Positions 15,777 through 24,187 of a stretch of 48,426 bases of DNA are shown here, piece by piece. Position 1 is the first letter of the stretch, and every line of letters starts with the position of its first letter. A program made the translations under genes and the position numbers. The notes under the pieces are model-generated. The model saw nothing but the letters and a program-made list of their open reading frames with translations. It did no database searches and had not been told where the DNA came from. The DNA comes from Paucilactobacillus kaifaensis (GTDB lineage Bacteria; Bacillota; Bacilli; Lactobacillales; Lactobacillaceae), in the NCBI RefSeq assembly GCF_005405145.1, contig NZ_BJDM01000016.1, forward strand, positions 1 to 48,426. The letters are read 5' to 3'.

Positions 15777-17961
15777 ATGAGTGAACAAGCAACAAAGTTA
15801 GTTAAACAAAATATTCCAGATATTGCCGCTCACCAAATTGATGCGGTCTTAAGCTTATTAGAGCAGGGCAACACGATTCCGTTTATTGCCCGTTATCGAA
15901 AAGAAATGACAGGTAGTCTTGATGAAGTACAAATTTTATCAATTCAAGATGAGTTTAAGCGAGCAACAGCACTGCAAGATCGTAAGGAAGCGGTTGTTAA
16001 AAGCATTGCTGAACAAGGTAAACTATCGGATCAACTGGCTAAACAAATTAATCAGGCAGAAAAAATACAAGATGTTGAAGATTTGTATTTGCCATACAAA
16101 CAAAAACGACAGACCAAAGCAATGATTGCAAAACAACGAGGCTTAGAACCATTGGCTAATTGGTTGTTATCATTTCCCACAGGTGATTTAACAAATGAGG
16201 CTCAAAAATATGTTAATGCTGACAAAGAATTACCCGACGCAGATACTGTTCTAGAAGGTGCTCAAGAAATTTTAGCCGAAGCATTCAGCGAAGTGGCAGC
16301 CATTAGAAATTGGATTAGAAATTTTACGACTCAACACGGCCAACTGGTAACAAAAGTAAAAACACACGGTCAAGAGCTAGATGAAATGGGTGTTTATCAG
16401 CAGTATTACGATTTTCAAGCACCAATTGCTAAGCTTAATTCATACCGTATTTTGGCGATTAATCGCGGTGAAAAAGAGAAGGTTATTAACGTCAAAGTTC
16501 TAGTGGAAAATGATCCAATTAATAATTATTTGCATTTTAGGTTAATAGGGCAGCATCGGGATGGTATGGCGGTAGAATTTATTCAAAATGCCTACGAAGA
16601 TGCATACAAGCGGTTTATTGCCCCCGCCATTGAACGTGAAATGCGACATGAATTAACTCAATCGGCGCAAGAACAGGCCATCAAAGTATTTGGGCAAAAT
16701 TTGTATAATCTACTAATGCAAGCACCTATGAAGGGAAAGGTTGTGTTGGGGTTTGATCCAGCCTATCGAACTGGTTGTAAGTTAGCTGTAATTGATGAGA
16801 ATGGTAAATTTTTGACAAAAGCAGTGATTTATCCGCATAAGCCGGCAGCGGAAGCTAAGCGAGCCGCTGCTCAGCCAGAGTTGATAAAATTAATAGAACA
16901 ATATCATGTCGAAATGATTGCAATCGGCAATGGAACCGCTAGCCGTGAGTCTGAACAGTTCGTAGCTGACACACTGACAAAAATCAAACGACCAGTATAT
17001 TATGTAATTGTTAACGAGGCGGGAGCATCAGTTTATTCTGCGAGTCAAGAAGCTCGTGATGAATTTCCTGACCTGCATGTTGAACAACGCAGTGCTATTA
17101 GTATTGGTCGTCGGCTACAAGATCCACTGGCAGAACTGGTTAAAATTAATCCAGAATCTGTTGGTGTTGGCCAGTATCAACACGACTTACCAGACAAAGA
17201 CCTAAGTGAAGAGCTTGATGCAGTCGTAGAACGAGCGGTAAACCGGGTTGGTGTTAACCTGAATACGGCTAGCTATCAGCTGCTAGCTCATATTTCTGGG
17301 TTATCAAAGACTATTGCGACAAATATCGTTAAATATCGTGATGAGAATGGCCGCTATGACAGTCGGACACAATTGAAGAAGGTTCCTCGTTTGGGACCGA
17401 AAGCGTTTGAACAAGCGGTGGGCTTTTTGCGGATTATTGACGGCAAAAATCCTCTGGATAACACGGATATTCATCCTGAAAGTTATCCCCTAGCAAAGCA
17501 AGTTTTACAGCAAGCTGGGATTAAACAAGATCAGTTAGGATCTGAGAATGCAAAAGCAAAAATTGCAACTGTTGATCCCAAACCTATTTTGGCTGATGAA
17601 AAAGTTGGTAGTGAAACACTTCAAGATGTGATTGCTAGTTTACAGGCCCCTGGACGAGATTTACGAGATGACATGCCAGCACCGTTATTGCGACAAGATG
17701 TTATTACAATTGAGGATCTTAAAACGGGGATGAAGCTACAAGGAACTGTCCGCAATGTAGTTGATTTTGGTGCATTTGTTGATATTGGGGTTAAACATGA
17801 TGGACTTGTACATGTTTCAAAGTTAAGAAATAAATTTGTGAGCGACCCTAAAAAAAGTCGTTGCAGTTGGCGATATCGTGACAGTTTGGATTGACAGTGT
17901 TGATTTAGAGCGGCAACGAATTCAATTAACAATGATTGATCCACAGGAGAACAAAAATTAA
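15777..17961 (+). pseudogene. tex: Tex-family S1 RNA-binding protein, frameshifted near the 3' end
   Basis: Tex is a large cytoplasmic nucleic-acid-binding protein implicated in transcription and stress tolerance. The reading frame from ATG 15777 gives the Tex N-terminal region, the YqgF-like RNase H fold (GKVVLGFDPAYRTGCKLAV near residue 320), helix-hairpin-helix segments (LNTASYQLLAHISGLSKTIA near 498, KVPRLGPKAFEQAVGFLRI near 540) and most of the S1 domain (GTVRNVVDFGAFVDIGVKHDGLVHVS). At the A7 run 17850-17856 the frame is lost: it continues as SRCSWRYRDSLD and stops at 17894 after 705 aa. Removing one A restores VVAVGDIVTVWIDSV and a normal S1 end with stop at 17959-17961. The loss covers only about 35 residues, so the truncated product may keep function. 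A sequencing error or polymerase slippage is equally possible. Confidence 0.85.
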
Positions 17962-17963
17962 TC

Positions 17964-18425
17964 GTGACAAATGAACAGTTACAAAATCTAACCAAACAGT
18001 GGTCCGAAGAGTATTTTCACCAGCCATTTAAGCATGAAACTTACTTTAATGCTCGGTTAAAAACAACCGGTGGTCGTTATCATCTTAAAGATCATCACAT
18101 TGATATTAATCCGAAAATGATTGATGACTTTGATTTAAAGAATTTGCGTCAAGTGGTACTTCATGAGCTGTGTCATTACCATCTCCATTTAAGCGGACAG
18201 GACTATCATCATCGTAGTCGTGAGTTTAAAGTGTTGTTGCAGCAAGTTGGTGGTGCTCGTTATGCTCCATTAGTACCTAATTCATTAGCTCCAAGACAAA
18301 ATAAAAAAATAGTTTATCAATGTACAAATTGTTATTCTCGCATTATCAGAAAACGACATTTTAATACAACTCGTTTTGTGTGTGCTCGCTGTGGTGGCCA
18401 TTTTGAATTAATTTCAGCAAGCTAA
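17964..18425 (+). CDS. SprT-like zinc metalloprotease-family protein
   Basis: Cytoplasmic SprT-family protein of 153 aa. The zincin motif is HELCH in VVLHELCHYHLHLSGQDYHHRS near residue 70, with further His residues as possible third ligands. The C terminus carries a four-cysteine zinc ribbon: YQCTNC near 116 and VCARCGG near 138. Length is as usual for SprT-like proteins of Bacillota. The start is GTG at 17964, two bases after the restored tex stop codon, with AGGAG inside the end of tex; translational coupling to tex is likely, and the tex frameshift would move tex termination 67 nt upstream of this start. The cellular role is unproven; family members of eukaryotes cleave DNA-protein crosslinks. 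Confidence 0.87.
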   Translation: MTNEQLQNLTKQWSEEYFHQPFKHETYFNARLKTTGGRYHLKDHHIDINPKMIDDFDLKNLRQVVLHELCHYHLHLSGQDYHHRSREFKVLLQQVGGARYAPLVPNSLAPRQNKKIVYQCTNCYSRIIRKRHFNTTRFVCARCGGHFELISAS

Positions 18426-18471
18426 AAAGACGTAATATCACGGTGGACAGGTTACTAGTGAATATTTGATA

Positions 18472-18500
18472 TTGTCATTAGTCCGATAATTTGCTATGAT
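18472..18500 (+). promoter_or_regulatory. tRNA-Leu promoter
   Basis: TTGTCA (18472-18477) and TATGAT (18495-18500) with 17-nt spacing, 13 nt before the mature tRNA. Confidence 0.75.
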
Positions 18501-18513
18501 ATTACTCGTTGAT

Positions 18514-18599
18514 GCGGCCGTGGCGGAACTGGCAGACGCGCAAGATTAAGGATCTTGTGGTCAATTATGACCGTGGAGGTTCAAGTCCTCTCGGCCGCA
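18514..18599 (+). tRNA. tRNA-Leu (AAG)
   Basis: Class II tRNA of 86 nt. Acceptor arms GCGGCCG/CGGCCGC, anticodon stem CAAGA/TCTTG with loop TTAAGGA, so the anticodon is AAG. The long variable arm is GGTC/GACC, the T arm GGAGGTTCAAGTCCTC, discriminator A. An A at position 34 implies deamination to inosine, as is standard for tRNA-Arg(ACG) but known for tRNA-Leu only in some Firmicutes. Confidence 0.95.
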
Positions 18600-18615
18600 T
18601 AAAAAAAAGAGCGTG

Positions 18616-18781
18616 TTCAACCGCTCTTAGAAGCCAAAACACAATGGTAAAACAAAGCGTATGATTCGAACTGTGAATCATGCGCTTTGTTTTATTGTTG
18701 TATGTAGAACTCTGCGGTTGAAAACGTATCTCGGCAATAATAAAGCAATAACACGATTCAAACTGTGAATCATTTTTATTG
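18616..18781. repeat. Hairpin element B (same plan as element A) plus a second hairpin
   Basis: Outer stem TTCAACCGC (18616-18624) with GCGGTTGAA (18714-18722) encloses a 19-bp inner stem (18649-18667 with 18675-18693, one T-G pair) closing on the 7-nt loop GAACTGT and capped by TGATTC/GAATCA. A second hairpin (18746-18759 with 18767-18781) has loop AAACTGT and the same GATTC/GAATC cap. As in element A, the 5' arm can also pair locally: AAGAGCG with CGCTCTT (about 18607-18627). With the A run before it, that local hairpin would read as a terminator on the minus strand. The element fills most of the 300-base gap between tRNA-Leu and fabH; the remaining 125 bases before fabH show no clear promoter or operator. 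Confidence 0.78.
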
Positions 18782-18906
18782 TCTTAATTCAACAAACAAA
18801 ATTCTTTGATGATTACACTTTAATTAATATCAAGTATAAGTACTAGTAATTTATGTGGGTCTGAATTAAAATGTAAAGGTTAAAAATATGAAGGCGGTCA
18901 ATACTA

Positions 18907-19887
18907 ATGACAACATTTGCAAAAATAACTGCTACTGCTGGCTATGTTCCTAAACGAGTAGTGACGAACAATGAGTTAGCAAAAATCATGCCTACTACTG
19001 ATGAATGGATTGTGGCACATACTGGAATCGCAACTAGGCATTATGCCCTTGATGATGAAAATACTTCTGATTTAGCAACCACGGTGGGAAATAAATTGCT
19101 TCAGCGTGCTGGCTTGGCCGCTGATGAAATTGACTTAATCATTGTTACTACTATCACACCAGATTCACTAACACCGGCAACTGCTAGTATTGTTCAAGGA
19201 AAGCTGCACGCAAAAAATGCAGTTGCGTTTGATGTCAGTGCAGCCTGTGCCGGGTTTGTTTTTGGTTTAAGCGTGGCAGATAAAATGATGCGTAGTGGTA
19301 TGTATCGCCATGCCATGGTTATCAGTGCCGAGGTTAATTCTAAAATGATGGATTTCACCGACCGGACATCGACAGTTTTTTTTGGTGATGGGGCAGGTGG
19401 AGCACTACTATCTCAGACCAGCTCTGAAGACGAAGAATTTTTAATAGCTGAGAAGTTACAAACTGATGGTACGGGTGCTCAAACTATTCACAGTGGTCGG
19501 ATAGCACCAATCACCAAATTAGCTGCAAGTAATTACCCACAAACAGATGCTTTTTTTCAAGATGGACGTGCTGTTTTTGAATTTGCGACCAATACAGTTC
19601 CAGTTCAAATTAAACGGTTATTAATTGATGCTGGGATAACTACTAATGAGCTACAATTGGTAGTATGTCATCAAGCTAATTTGAGAATTATAGAAAAAAT
19701 TGCTGCCAAACTAGAAATGCCGTTTGATAAATTTGCGCACACAGTAGAAAGTTACGGTAATATGTCGTCTGCGGGGATTCCAGTAACGCTCGATCAAAGT
19801 GTCTCAGTTGGCGAAAATTATCAGCCAATACTGTTAAGTGGCTTTGGAGCTGGACTTGATTATGGCAGCATGTTAATTAGAATGTAG
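18907..19887 (+). CDS. fabH: 3-oxoacyl-ACP synthase III (KAS III)
   Basis: Starts fatty acid chains by condensing an acyl-CoA primer with malonyl-ACP. The 326-aa product has the KAS III catalytic triad: C114 in SAACAGFVFGL, H255 in VVCHQANLRI and N285 in ESYGNMSSAGIP. The glycine-rich FGDGAGGALL region and the C-terminal GFGAGLDYGSMLI are also typical, as is the length. ATG 18907 follows AAGGCGGT at about 9 nt. It is first in a five-gene operon with all four acetyl-CoA carboxylase subunits, so condensation and malonyl-CoA supply are linked. No acpP, fabD, fabG, fabF, fabZ or fabI is present, so this is probably a second, partial fatty-acid locus. Confidence 0.95.
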   Translation: MTTFAKITATAGYVPKRVVTNNELAKIMPTTDEWIVAHTGIATRHYALDDENTSDLATTVGNKLLQRAGLAADEIDLIIVTTITPDSLTPATASIVQGKLHAKNAVAFDVSAACAGFVFGLSVADKMMRSGMYRHAMVISAEVNSKMMDFTDRTSTVFFGDGAGGALLSQTSSEDEEFLIAEKLQTDGTGAQTIHSGRIAPITKLAASNYPQTDAFFQDGRAVFEFATNTVPVQIKRLLIDAGITTNELQLVVCHQANLRIIEKIAAKLEMPFDKFAHTVESYGNMSSAGIPVTLDQSVSVGENYQPILLSGFGAGLDYGSMLIRM

Positions 19888-19895
19888 GGATAACT

Positions 19896-20273
19896 ATGAA
19901 CGATAAACAAATTAGAGCTTTAATTGATCAATTAGCTAAATATGATTTTATCCATGCCCAGATTAAAATTGATGATTTTGAGTTGAGTTTAGATCGTGAC
20001 CAACTGGCTAGTGGATCAAATCAAACCGTTGAACAAGCAGTAAAAACAATTAATAGCCCCATGATCGGAGTTTTTCATGCTAATGAACAACCAATGAAAG
20101 TTGGTACATTGGTGACTGATAATACGGTTGTTGGGCAAATAGAAAGCATGAAGTTATTCAATGATGTTACTGCTTCGATCACTGGGAAAGTGGTTGCAAT
20201 TTTATGCGATGATGGTGAAGCAGTACAGTTTGACCAGCCATTGTTTAAAGTGGCTCAAGGAGTGGCTGATTAA
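19896..20273 (+). CDS. accB: Biotin carboxyl carrier protein of acetyl-CoA carboxylase
   Basis: Carries the CO2 group on a biotin attached to lysine between AccC and AccA/AccD. The 125-aa protein has a short variable N-terminal half and a biotinyl domain from about residue 50 (INSPMIGVFHANEQPMKVGTLV). The biotinylation site is IESMKLFNDV with K86, matching the ExMK core although the usual EAMK reads ESMK. The domain ends GEAVQFDQPLFKVA, as expected. It begins 8 nt after fabH and its TAA overlaps the accC ATG by one base (TAATG), a sign of translational coupling. The protein is somewhat short for AccB (usually about 150 aa), the difference lying in the linker. Confidence 0.94.
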   Translation: MNDKQIRALIDQLAKYDFIHAQIKIDDFELSLDRDQLASGSNQTVEQAVKTINSPMIGVFHANEQPMKVGTLVTDNTVVGQIESMKLFNDVTASITGKVVAILCDDGEAVQFDQPLFKVAQGVAD

Positions 20274-21619
20274 TGTTTAAAAAAGTACTGATTGCTAATC
20301 GTGGTGAAGTTGCTTGTCGCATTATTCGGGCTTGTAGACAGCTTAATATTGCAACTGTGGCAGTGTATTCCACTGCAGATCGTGATGCTCTGTTTGTCCA
20401 TCAGGCGGATGAAGCGTACTGTATTGGTCCCGCGAATGCTAAAAAATCGTATCTAAACCGTGAAGCAGTGTTGATGGCTGGAATTATTGCTAATGTAGAT
20501 GCAATCCACCCGGGATATGGGTTTTTATCCGAAGATGCTTTGTTTGCCAAAATGTGTGCACAATGTGACATTACATGGTTGGGACCAACTGCTGACTTGA
20601 TTGAGCTAATGGGTAATAAAGCCGCCGCACGCAAATTTGCGGCCAGTCGAGGAATTGCAATTATTCCGGGGACTTTTGTTTTAAACGACCTTGATCATGC
20701 AAAACAAGCAGCCAAAAAAATTGGATATCCACTGTTAATTAAGGCTAGTCAAGGCGGCGGTGGTAAAGGAATCCGGTTGGTAAATAATGTAGCTCAGTTA
20801 CAGGCTCAACTTGCAATTGCGAGACAAGAAGCGGGTTCTTCGTTTGCTAATAATGAAATCTACCTAGAGAAAGTTTTACAAAGTGCGCGCCATATTGAAG
20901 TGCAAGTAATTGGAGATCAGGCCGGCAATATTCAAGTTTTAGGCGATCGAGACTGTACCTTACAAACTAGGCGCCAAAAAGTAATTGAAGAAAGTCCAGC
21001 AACTTTTATTACTCAAGCACAACGGCGAGAGTTAGTCCAAATGGTGCATCAACTATTAGATAACTGTAATTATCAAGGATTAGGCACAATTGAGTTTTTG
21101 TTTAACCAAGACCGATTTTATTTTTTGGAAATGAACACGCGCCTGCAAGTGGAACATGGTGTAACTGAAACAACAACCGGGCTTGATATTGTGTTGTTAC
21201 AGTTACAATTAGCGGCCAATGACGCGCGATTACCAGATTATATTCCTAGCAATGAAGGTGTTGCAATTGAGTGCCGCCTAACTCTAACAACACCAACACA
21301 AGTTAATCAGTTGAAGATGTTTAATTTTCCAGCCACTATGCGGGTCGATACTGGCTATCAAGCAGGTGATTTTATTCCGCCTTTTTATGATTCACTGCTA
21401 GCAAAAATGATTGTTAGTGCGCCTACTAGAAGTAAAGCAATTAATAAAATGAATTCTGCCTTGGCGCAAGTGCGTATTGATGGGGTTCAAAGTAACTTAA
21501 GCCAGCTACAAAGTATTATTGCTAGTGATTGGTATCAAAGTAATCAATTTCTTGTTACAACTTTAGATGCGAGGATAACTACTAATGAGTCAACAGCCAA
21601 AAAAGGGAACTTGGACTAA
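20273..21619 (+). CDS. accC: Biotin carboxylase subunit of acetyl-CoA carboxylase
   Basis: ATP-grasp enzyme that carboxylates the biotin of AccB with bicarbonate. The 448-aa protein shows KKVLIANRGEVACRIIRACR at the N terminus, IHPGYGFLSEDALFA near residue 80, the ATP-binding glycine loop ASQGGGGKGIRLV near 163, HIEVQVIGD near 206, LGDRDCTLQTRRQKVIEESPA near 222 and FLEMNTRLQVEHGVTE near 283, the full family set. Length is normal. It overlaps accB by one base and accD by 35 nt (in another frame), so the last dozen residues are constrained by the accD start and look less conserved. Confidence 0.96.
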   Translation: MFKKVLIANRGEVACRIIRACRQLNIATVAVYSTADRDALFVHQADEAYCIGPANAKKSYLNREAVLMAGIIANVDAIHPGYGFLSEDALFAKMCAQCDITWLGPTADLIELMGNKAAARKFAASRGIAIIPGTFVLNDLDHAKQAAKKIGYPLLIKASQGGGGKGIRLVNNVAQLQAQLAIARQEAGSSFANNEIYLEKVLQSARHIEVQVIGDQAGNIQVLGDRDCTLQTRRQKVIEESPATFITQAQRRELVQMVHQLLDNCNYQGLGTIEFLFNQDRFYFLEMNTRLQVEHGVTETTTGLDIVLLQLQLAANDARLPDYIPSNEGVAIECRLTLTTPTQVNQLKMFNFPATMRVDTGYQAGDFIPPFYDSLLAKMIVSAPTRSKAINKMNSALAQVRIDGVQSNLSQLQSIIASDWYQSNQFLVTTLDARITTNESTAKKGNLD

Positions 21620-22376
21620 GTGTCCACAATGTGGCGCACATGTAAATCAACTAGAATGGGGCCAATATGAACAGTGCCCTCATTGTGGCTATTATTTACG
21701 GTTAAGTGCTGTCAAAAGAATTGAGATTGTGTGTGATGCAAATTCATTTGAACCTACAGTCAAAATTCCGACAAGTAAAAATGGATTGAATATTCCAGGT
21801 TACAGTGAAAAGTTAGTTGCTAGTCAGCAAAAAAGTGGCTTGAACGAAGCAATCTTGGCTGGACAGGCAGAAATTAATCAAATTCCAGTAATGATTGGTG
21901 TGATGGACAGCCATTTTATGATGGGAACTTTGAACACGATTGTTGGAAAAGTTATTCGAGAGATGTATCTGATAGCTGCTCGTAAACAGTTACCACTCGT
22001 TTTATTTATTGCTTCTGGTGGTGCCAGAATGCAAGAAGGAATCTTTTCATTGCTACAAATGAACACTGTTTTAGCTGCGAAACGAAAGTTTGATCAGACT
22101 GAACAAGTTGCAATTAGTGTCCTAACCGATCCAACGATGGGGGGAGTATCAGCTAGTTTTGCATTTAAAAATGATATTGTTGTGGCCGAGAAAAATGCTC
22201 AAATAGGATTTGCTGGACAGCGAGTAATCAAAGCCACTTCTACACAGCCATTACCAAAAGAGTTTCAAAAAGCAGAGGATTTACTTAGCCATGGATTGGT
22301 AGACGGTGTTTTAGATCGTCAAGACATGAAAACTTATTTAGGAACAATTTTGAAGTTACATCAGAGGAGTAAATGA
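21585..22376 (+). CDS. accD: Acetyl-CoA carboxylase carboxyltransferase subunit beta
   Basis: With AccA, transfers CO2 from biotin to acetyl-CoA, giving malonyl-CoA. The 263-aa product begins with the AccD zinc ribbon TKCPQCGAHV..EQCPHCGYYL (residues 12-38), followed by the crotonase-fold carboxyltransferase region with ASGGARMQEGIFSLLQM near 145 and TDPTMGGVSASFA near 183, which form oxyanion-hole loops. The start ATG at 21585 lies within accC. The stop TGA overlaps the accA ATG (ATGATG). Slightly shorter than typical AccD of about 280-300 aa but complete by motif. Confidence 0.94.
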   Translation: MSQQPKKGTWTKCPQCGAHVNQLEWGQYEQCPHCGYYLRLSAVKRIEIVCDANSFEPTVKIPTSKNGLNIPGYSEKLVASQQKSGLNEAILAGQAEINQIPVMIGVMDSHFMMGTLNTIVGKVIREMYLIAARKQLPLVLFIASGGARMQEGIFSLLQMNTVLAAKRKFDQTEQVAISVLTDPTMGGVSASFAFKNDIVVAEKNAQIGFAGQRVIKATSTQPLPKEFQKAEDLLSHGLVDGVLDRQDMKTYLGTILKLHQRSK

Positions 22377-23125
22377 TGTTAAAACAGCAGTTACAACAAA
22401 TTAGAAATCAGGATCGAATTAGTAGCCAAGCAGTACTTAGTTATTTATTTACTGATTTTATTGAATTACATGGTGATCGAGTACTCGGTGATGACGGTAC
22501 TTTAACCGGTGGAATAGCCTTCTTGGAGGGCCTCCCTGTAACGGTTTTAGCAGTTAATAGAAGGACAATTACGCTTAGTAAAGAGATAGTTAATGGGGGC
22601 ATGGTTACAGTCAGTGGGTACAAAAAAGCCCACCGTTTAATTCAGGCTGCGCAACGATTTGATCGCCCGGTTATCAGTTTGATTGATATGCCAGGTGCAG
22701 ATGCGAGTGTTTATTCTGAGCAGCACGGCCAAAGTCAGGCTATTGCAGATGTGATCGCAGATATGGGCGAGTTGACTAGCCCTAATATAGCTATTTTCCT
22801 CGGAGAAGGTCATAGTGGTGGCGCATTAGCATTCGCAAATAGTAATCGAATTTTGATGTTGGAGCAGGCATTATTTTCAGTTGCGTCACCAGAAGCAGTA
22901 AGCGCCATTGTCACCGGTGATGATCTCAACCAATACTTGCCTATGACAGCGTCAGCACTGGCTGAAGTCGGGTTGGTTGATGATATAATCAAGGAAGATC
23001 AAAATGTGTTACAAAATATAAAGTCAGCATTATTACGTCAATTAACACCACTTCAAAAAGAAGCTGGTAGTGAACTTATTGAGTTACGACAACATAAATT
23101 TTTGAAAGTGCTTGATCTGTTTTAG
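22373..23125 (+). CDS. accA: Acetyl-CoA carboxylase carboxyltransferase subunit alpha (divergent)
   Basis: Partner of AccD in the carboxyltransferase. The 250-aa product keeps the crotonase fold: GYKKAHRLIQAAQRFDRPVISLID near residue 82, GEGHSGGALAFANSNRILMLE near 143 and FSVASPEAVSAIV near 167. Some positions differ from the usual AccA: where most read DTPGAYPG..AEERGQ this one has DMPGADASVYSEQHGQ, and the QKG..N..RNFG block before it is replaced by NRRTITLSKEIVNGGMV. It lacks the N-terminal helical extension of enteric AccA, as is normal in Bacillota. The start may be 22373 or 22376 (tandem ATG after GAGGAG). Its place in a complete acc set supports the assignment. Confidence 0.87.
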   Translation: MMLKQQLQQIRNQDRISSQAVLSYLFTDFIELHGDRVLGDDGTLTGGIAFLEGLPVTVLAVNRRTITLSKEIVNGGMVTVSGYKKAHRLIQAAQRFDRPVISLIDMPGADASVYSEQHGQSQAIADVIADMGELTSPNIAIFLGEGHSGGALAFANSNRILMLEQALFSVASPEAVSAIVTGDDLNQYLPMTASALAEVGLVDDIIKEDQNVLQNIKSALLRQLTPLQKEAGSELIELRQHKFLKVLDLF

Positions 23126-23188
23126 TTTTTTTATTTAAAAAATGAAATCGCTATCATTAATTATTGCGTTATTGGCCGTGTATTGGTG

Positions 23189-23197
23189 TGCTATAAT
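23189..23197 (+). promoter_or_regulatory. Extended -10 promoter of the AEC transporter gene
   Basis: TG-C-TATAAT (TG at 23189-23190, TATAAT at 23192-23197) with no strong -35; the start codon is 32 nt downstream behind TTGGAGG. Confidence 0.55.
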
Positions 23198-23228
23198 CGA
23201 ATCATTACATATTTTGGAGGCCAGATTA

Positions 23229-24176
23229 ATGGGTGTTTTTTTATCTAGTGTTTCCGGTGTTTTCATCATTTTGGTTATGGTTGCGATTGGATACATATTG
23301 ACAGAGCGAGGGTGGTTTGATGAAAGTTCATCAAAGCTAATTTCGCGCTTAGTCACACAAATTGCTCTTCCTGCATACATGATTACTACAATTATGCATG
23401 ATTTTACAGCAAATGAATTGAAAACATTATTACCGGATTTACGCTACCCCGTGATTTCAATGTTGATCTTATTTGCATTTTCGTTTGCAGTCATTCGAGT
23501 ATTAAGAATTAAGCAGTCGCATGCAGGCTTATTTTCATCAATGTTTTTTAATTCTAATACTGTGTTTGTTGGATTACCGATTAACTTAGCACTTTTTGGT
23601 GATCGTTCGCTCCCGTATGTTTTGGTTTATTACATGGCAAATACTACTTTTTTTTGGACTTTAGGGGTCTGGTTGATTCAACGAGATGGAATGGGTAGTG
23701 CCAAAATTAACTTATGGGTAACGCTGAAAAAAGTCTTTTCACCACCATTACTCGGATTTATTGTCGGGGTTTTGTTAGTAATGTTTCATGTCACATTACC
23801 CAAGTTCTTAATGAGTGACTTAAGTTATATCGGAGGCTTAACAATACCGTTGTCGATGTTTTTTATCGGAATTGCGGTTTCCAATGCTGGACTGTCACGA
23901 ATGCGGATAGATGTTGATGCACTGGGGATTTTACTAGGTCGGTTTCTCTTCTCGCCTTTTTTGATGGCGGTTTTGGTACTGCCAAGTGATATGCCAGTTT
24001 TGATGAAGCAAGTCTTTATTTTACAAGCGGCAATGCCGGTTATGACAAATGCGCCTGTTGTTTCGAAGTTGTACAATGCAGATGCTGATTACGCAGCTAT
24101 TATGGTGACGGAAACGACATTAGTGAGTGTAGTCGTGATTCCAATTTTGATGGTAATTATTAAGGCATTAGTTTAA
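23229..24176 (+). CDS. AEC-family permease (auxin efflux carrier-like)
   Basis: Membrane transporter of 315 aa with about ten hydrophobic helices in two five-helix blocks, as in the auxin efflux carrier family. Typical stretches are IILVMVAIGYILTERGWFDESSSKLISRLVTQIALPAYMITTI at the N terminus and LQAAMPVMTNAPVVSKLYNADADYAAIMVTETTLVSVV near the end, where the polar AAMPV/ATE region is family-like. Bacterial members near malolactic genes export or exchange malate or other small carboxylates; nothing here identifies the substrate. A longer in-frame ATG at 23142 is rejected because TTTGGAGG at 23213-23220 serves ATG 23229 and the promoter lies between the two. It is followed after 11 nt by a second transporter gene. 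Confidence 0.85.
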   Translation: MGVFLSSVSGVFIILVMVAIGYILTERGWFDESSSKLISRLVTQIALPAYMITTIMHDFTANELKTLLPDLRYPVISMLILFAFSFAVIRVLRIKQSHAGLFSSMFFNSNTVFVGLPINLALFGDRSLPYVLVYYMANTTFFWTLGVWLIQRDGMGSAKINLWVTLKKVFSPPLLGFIVGVLLVMFHVTLPKFLMSDLSYIGGLTIPLSMFFIGIAVSNAGLSRMRIDVDALGILLGRFLFSPFLMAVLVLPSDMPVLMKQVFILQAAMPVMTNAPVVSKLYNADADYAAIMVTETTLVSVVVIPILMVIIKALV

Positions 24177-24187
24177 AGGAGTTTGGT

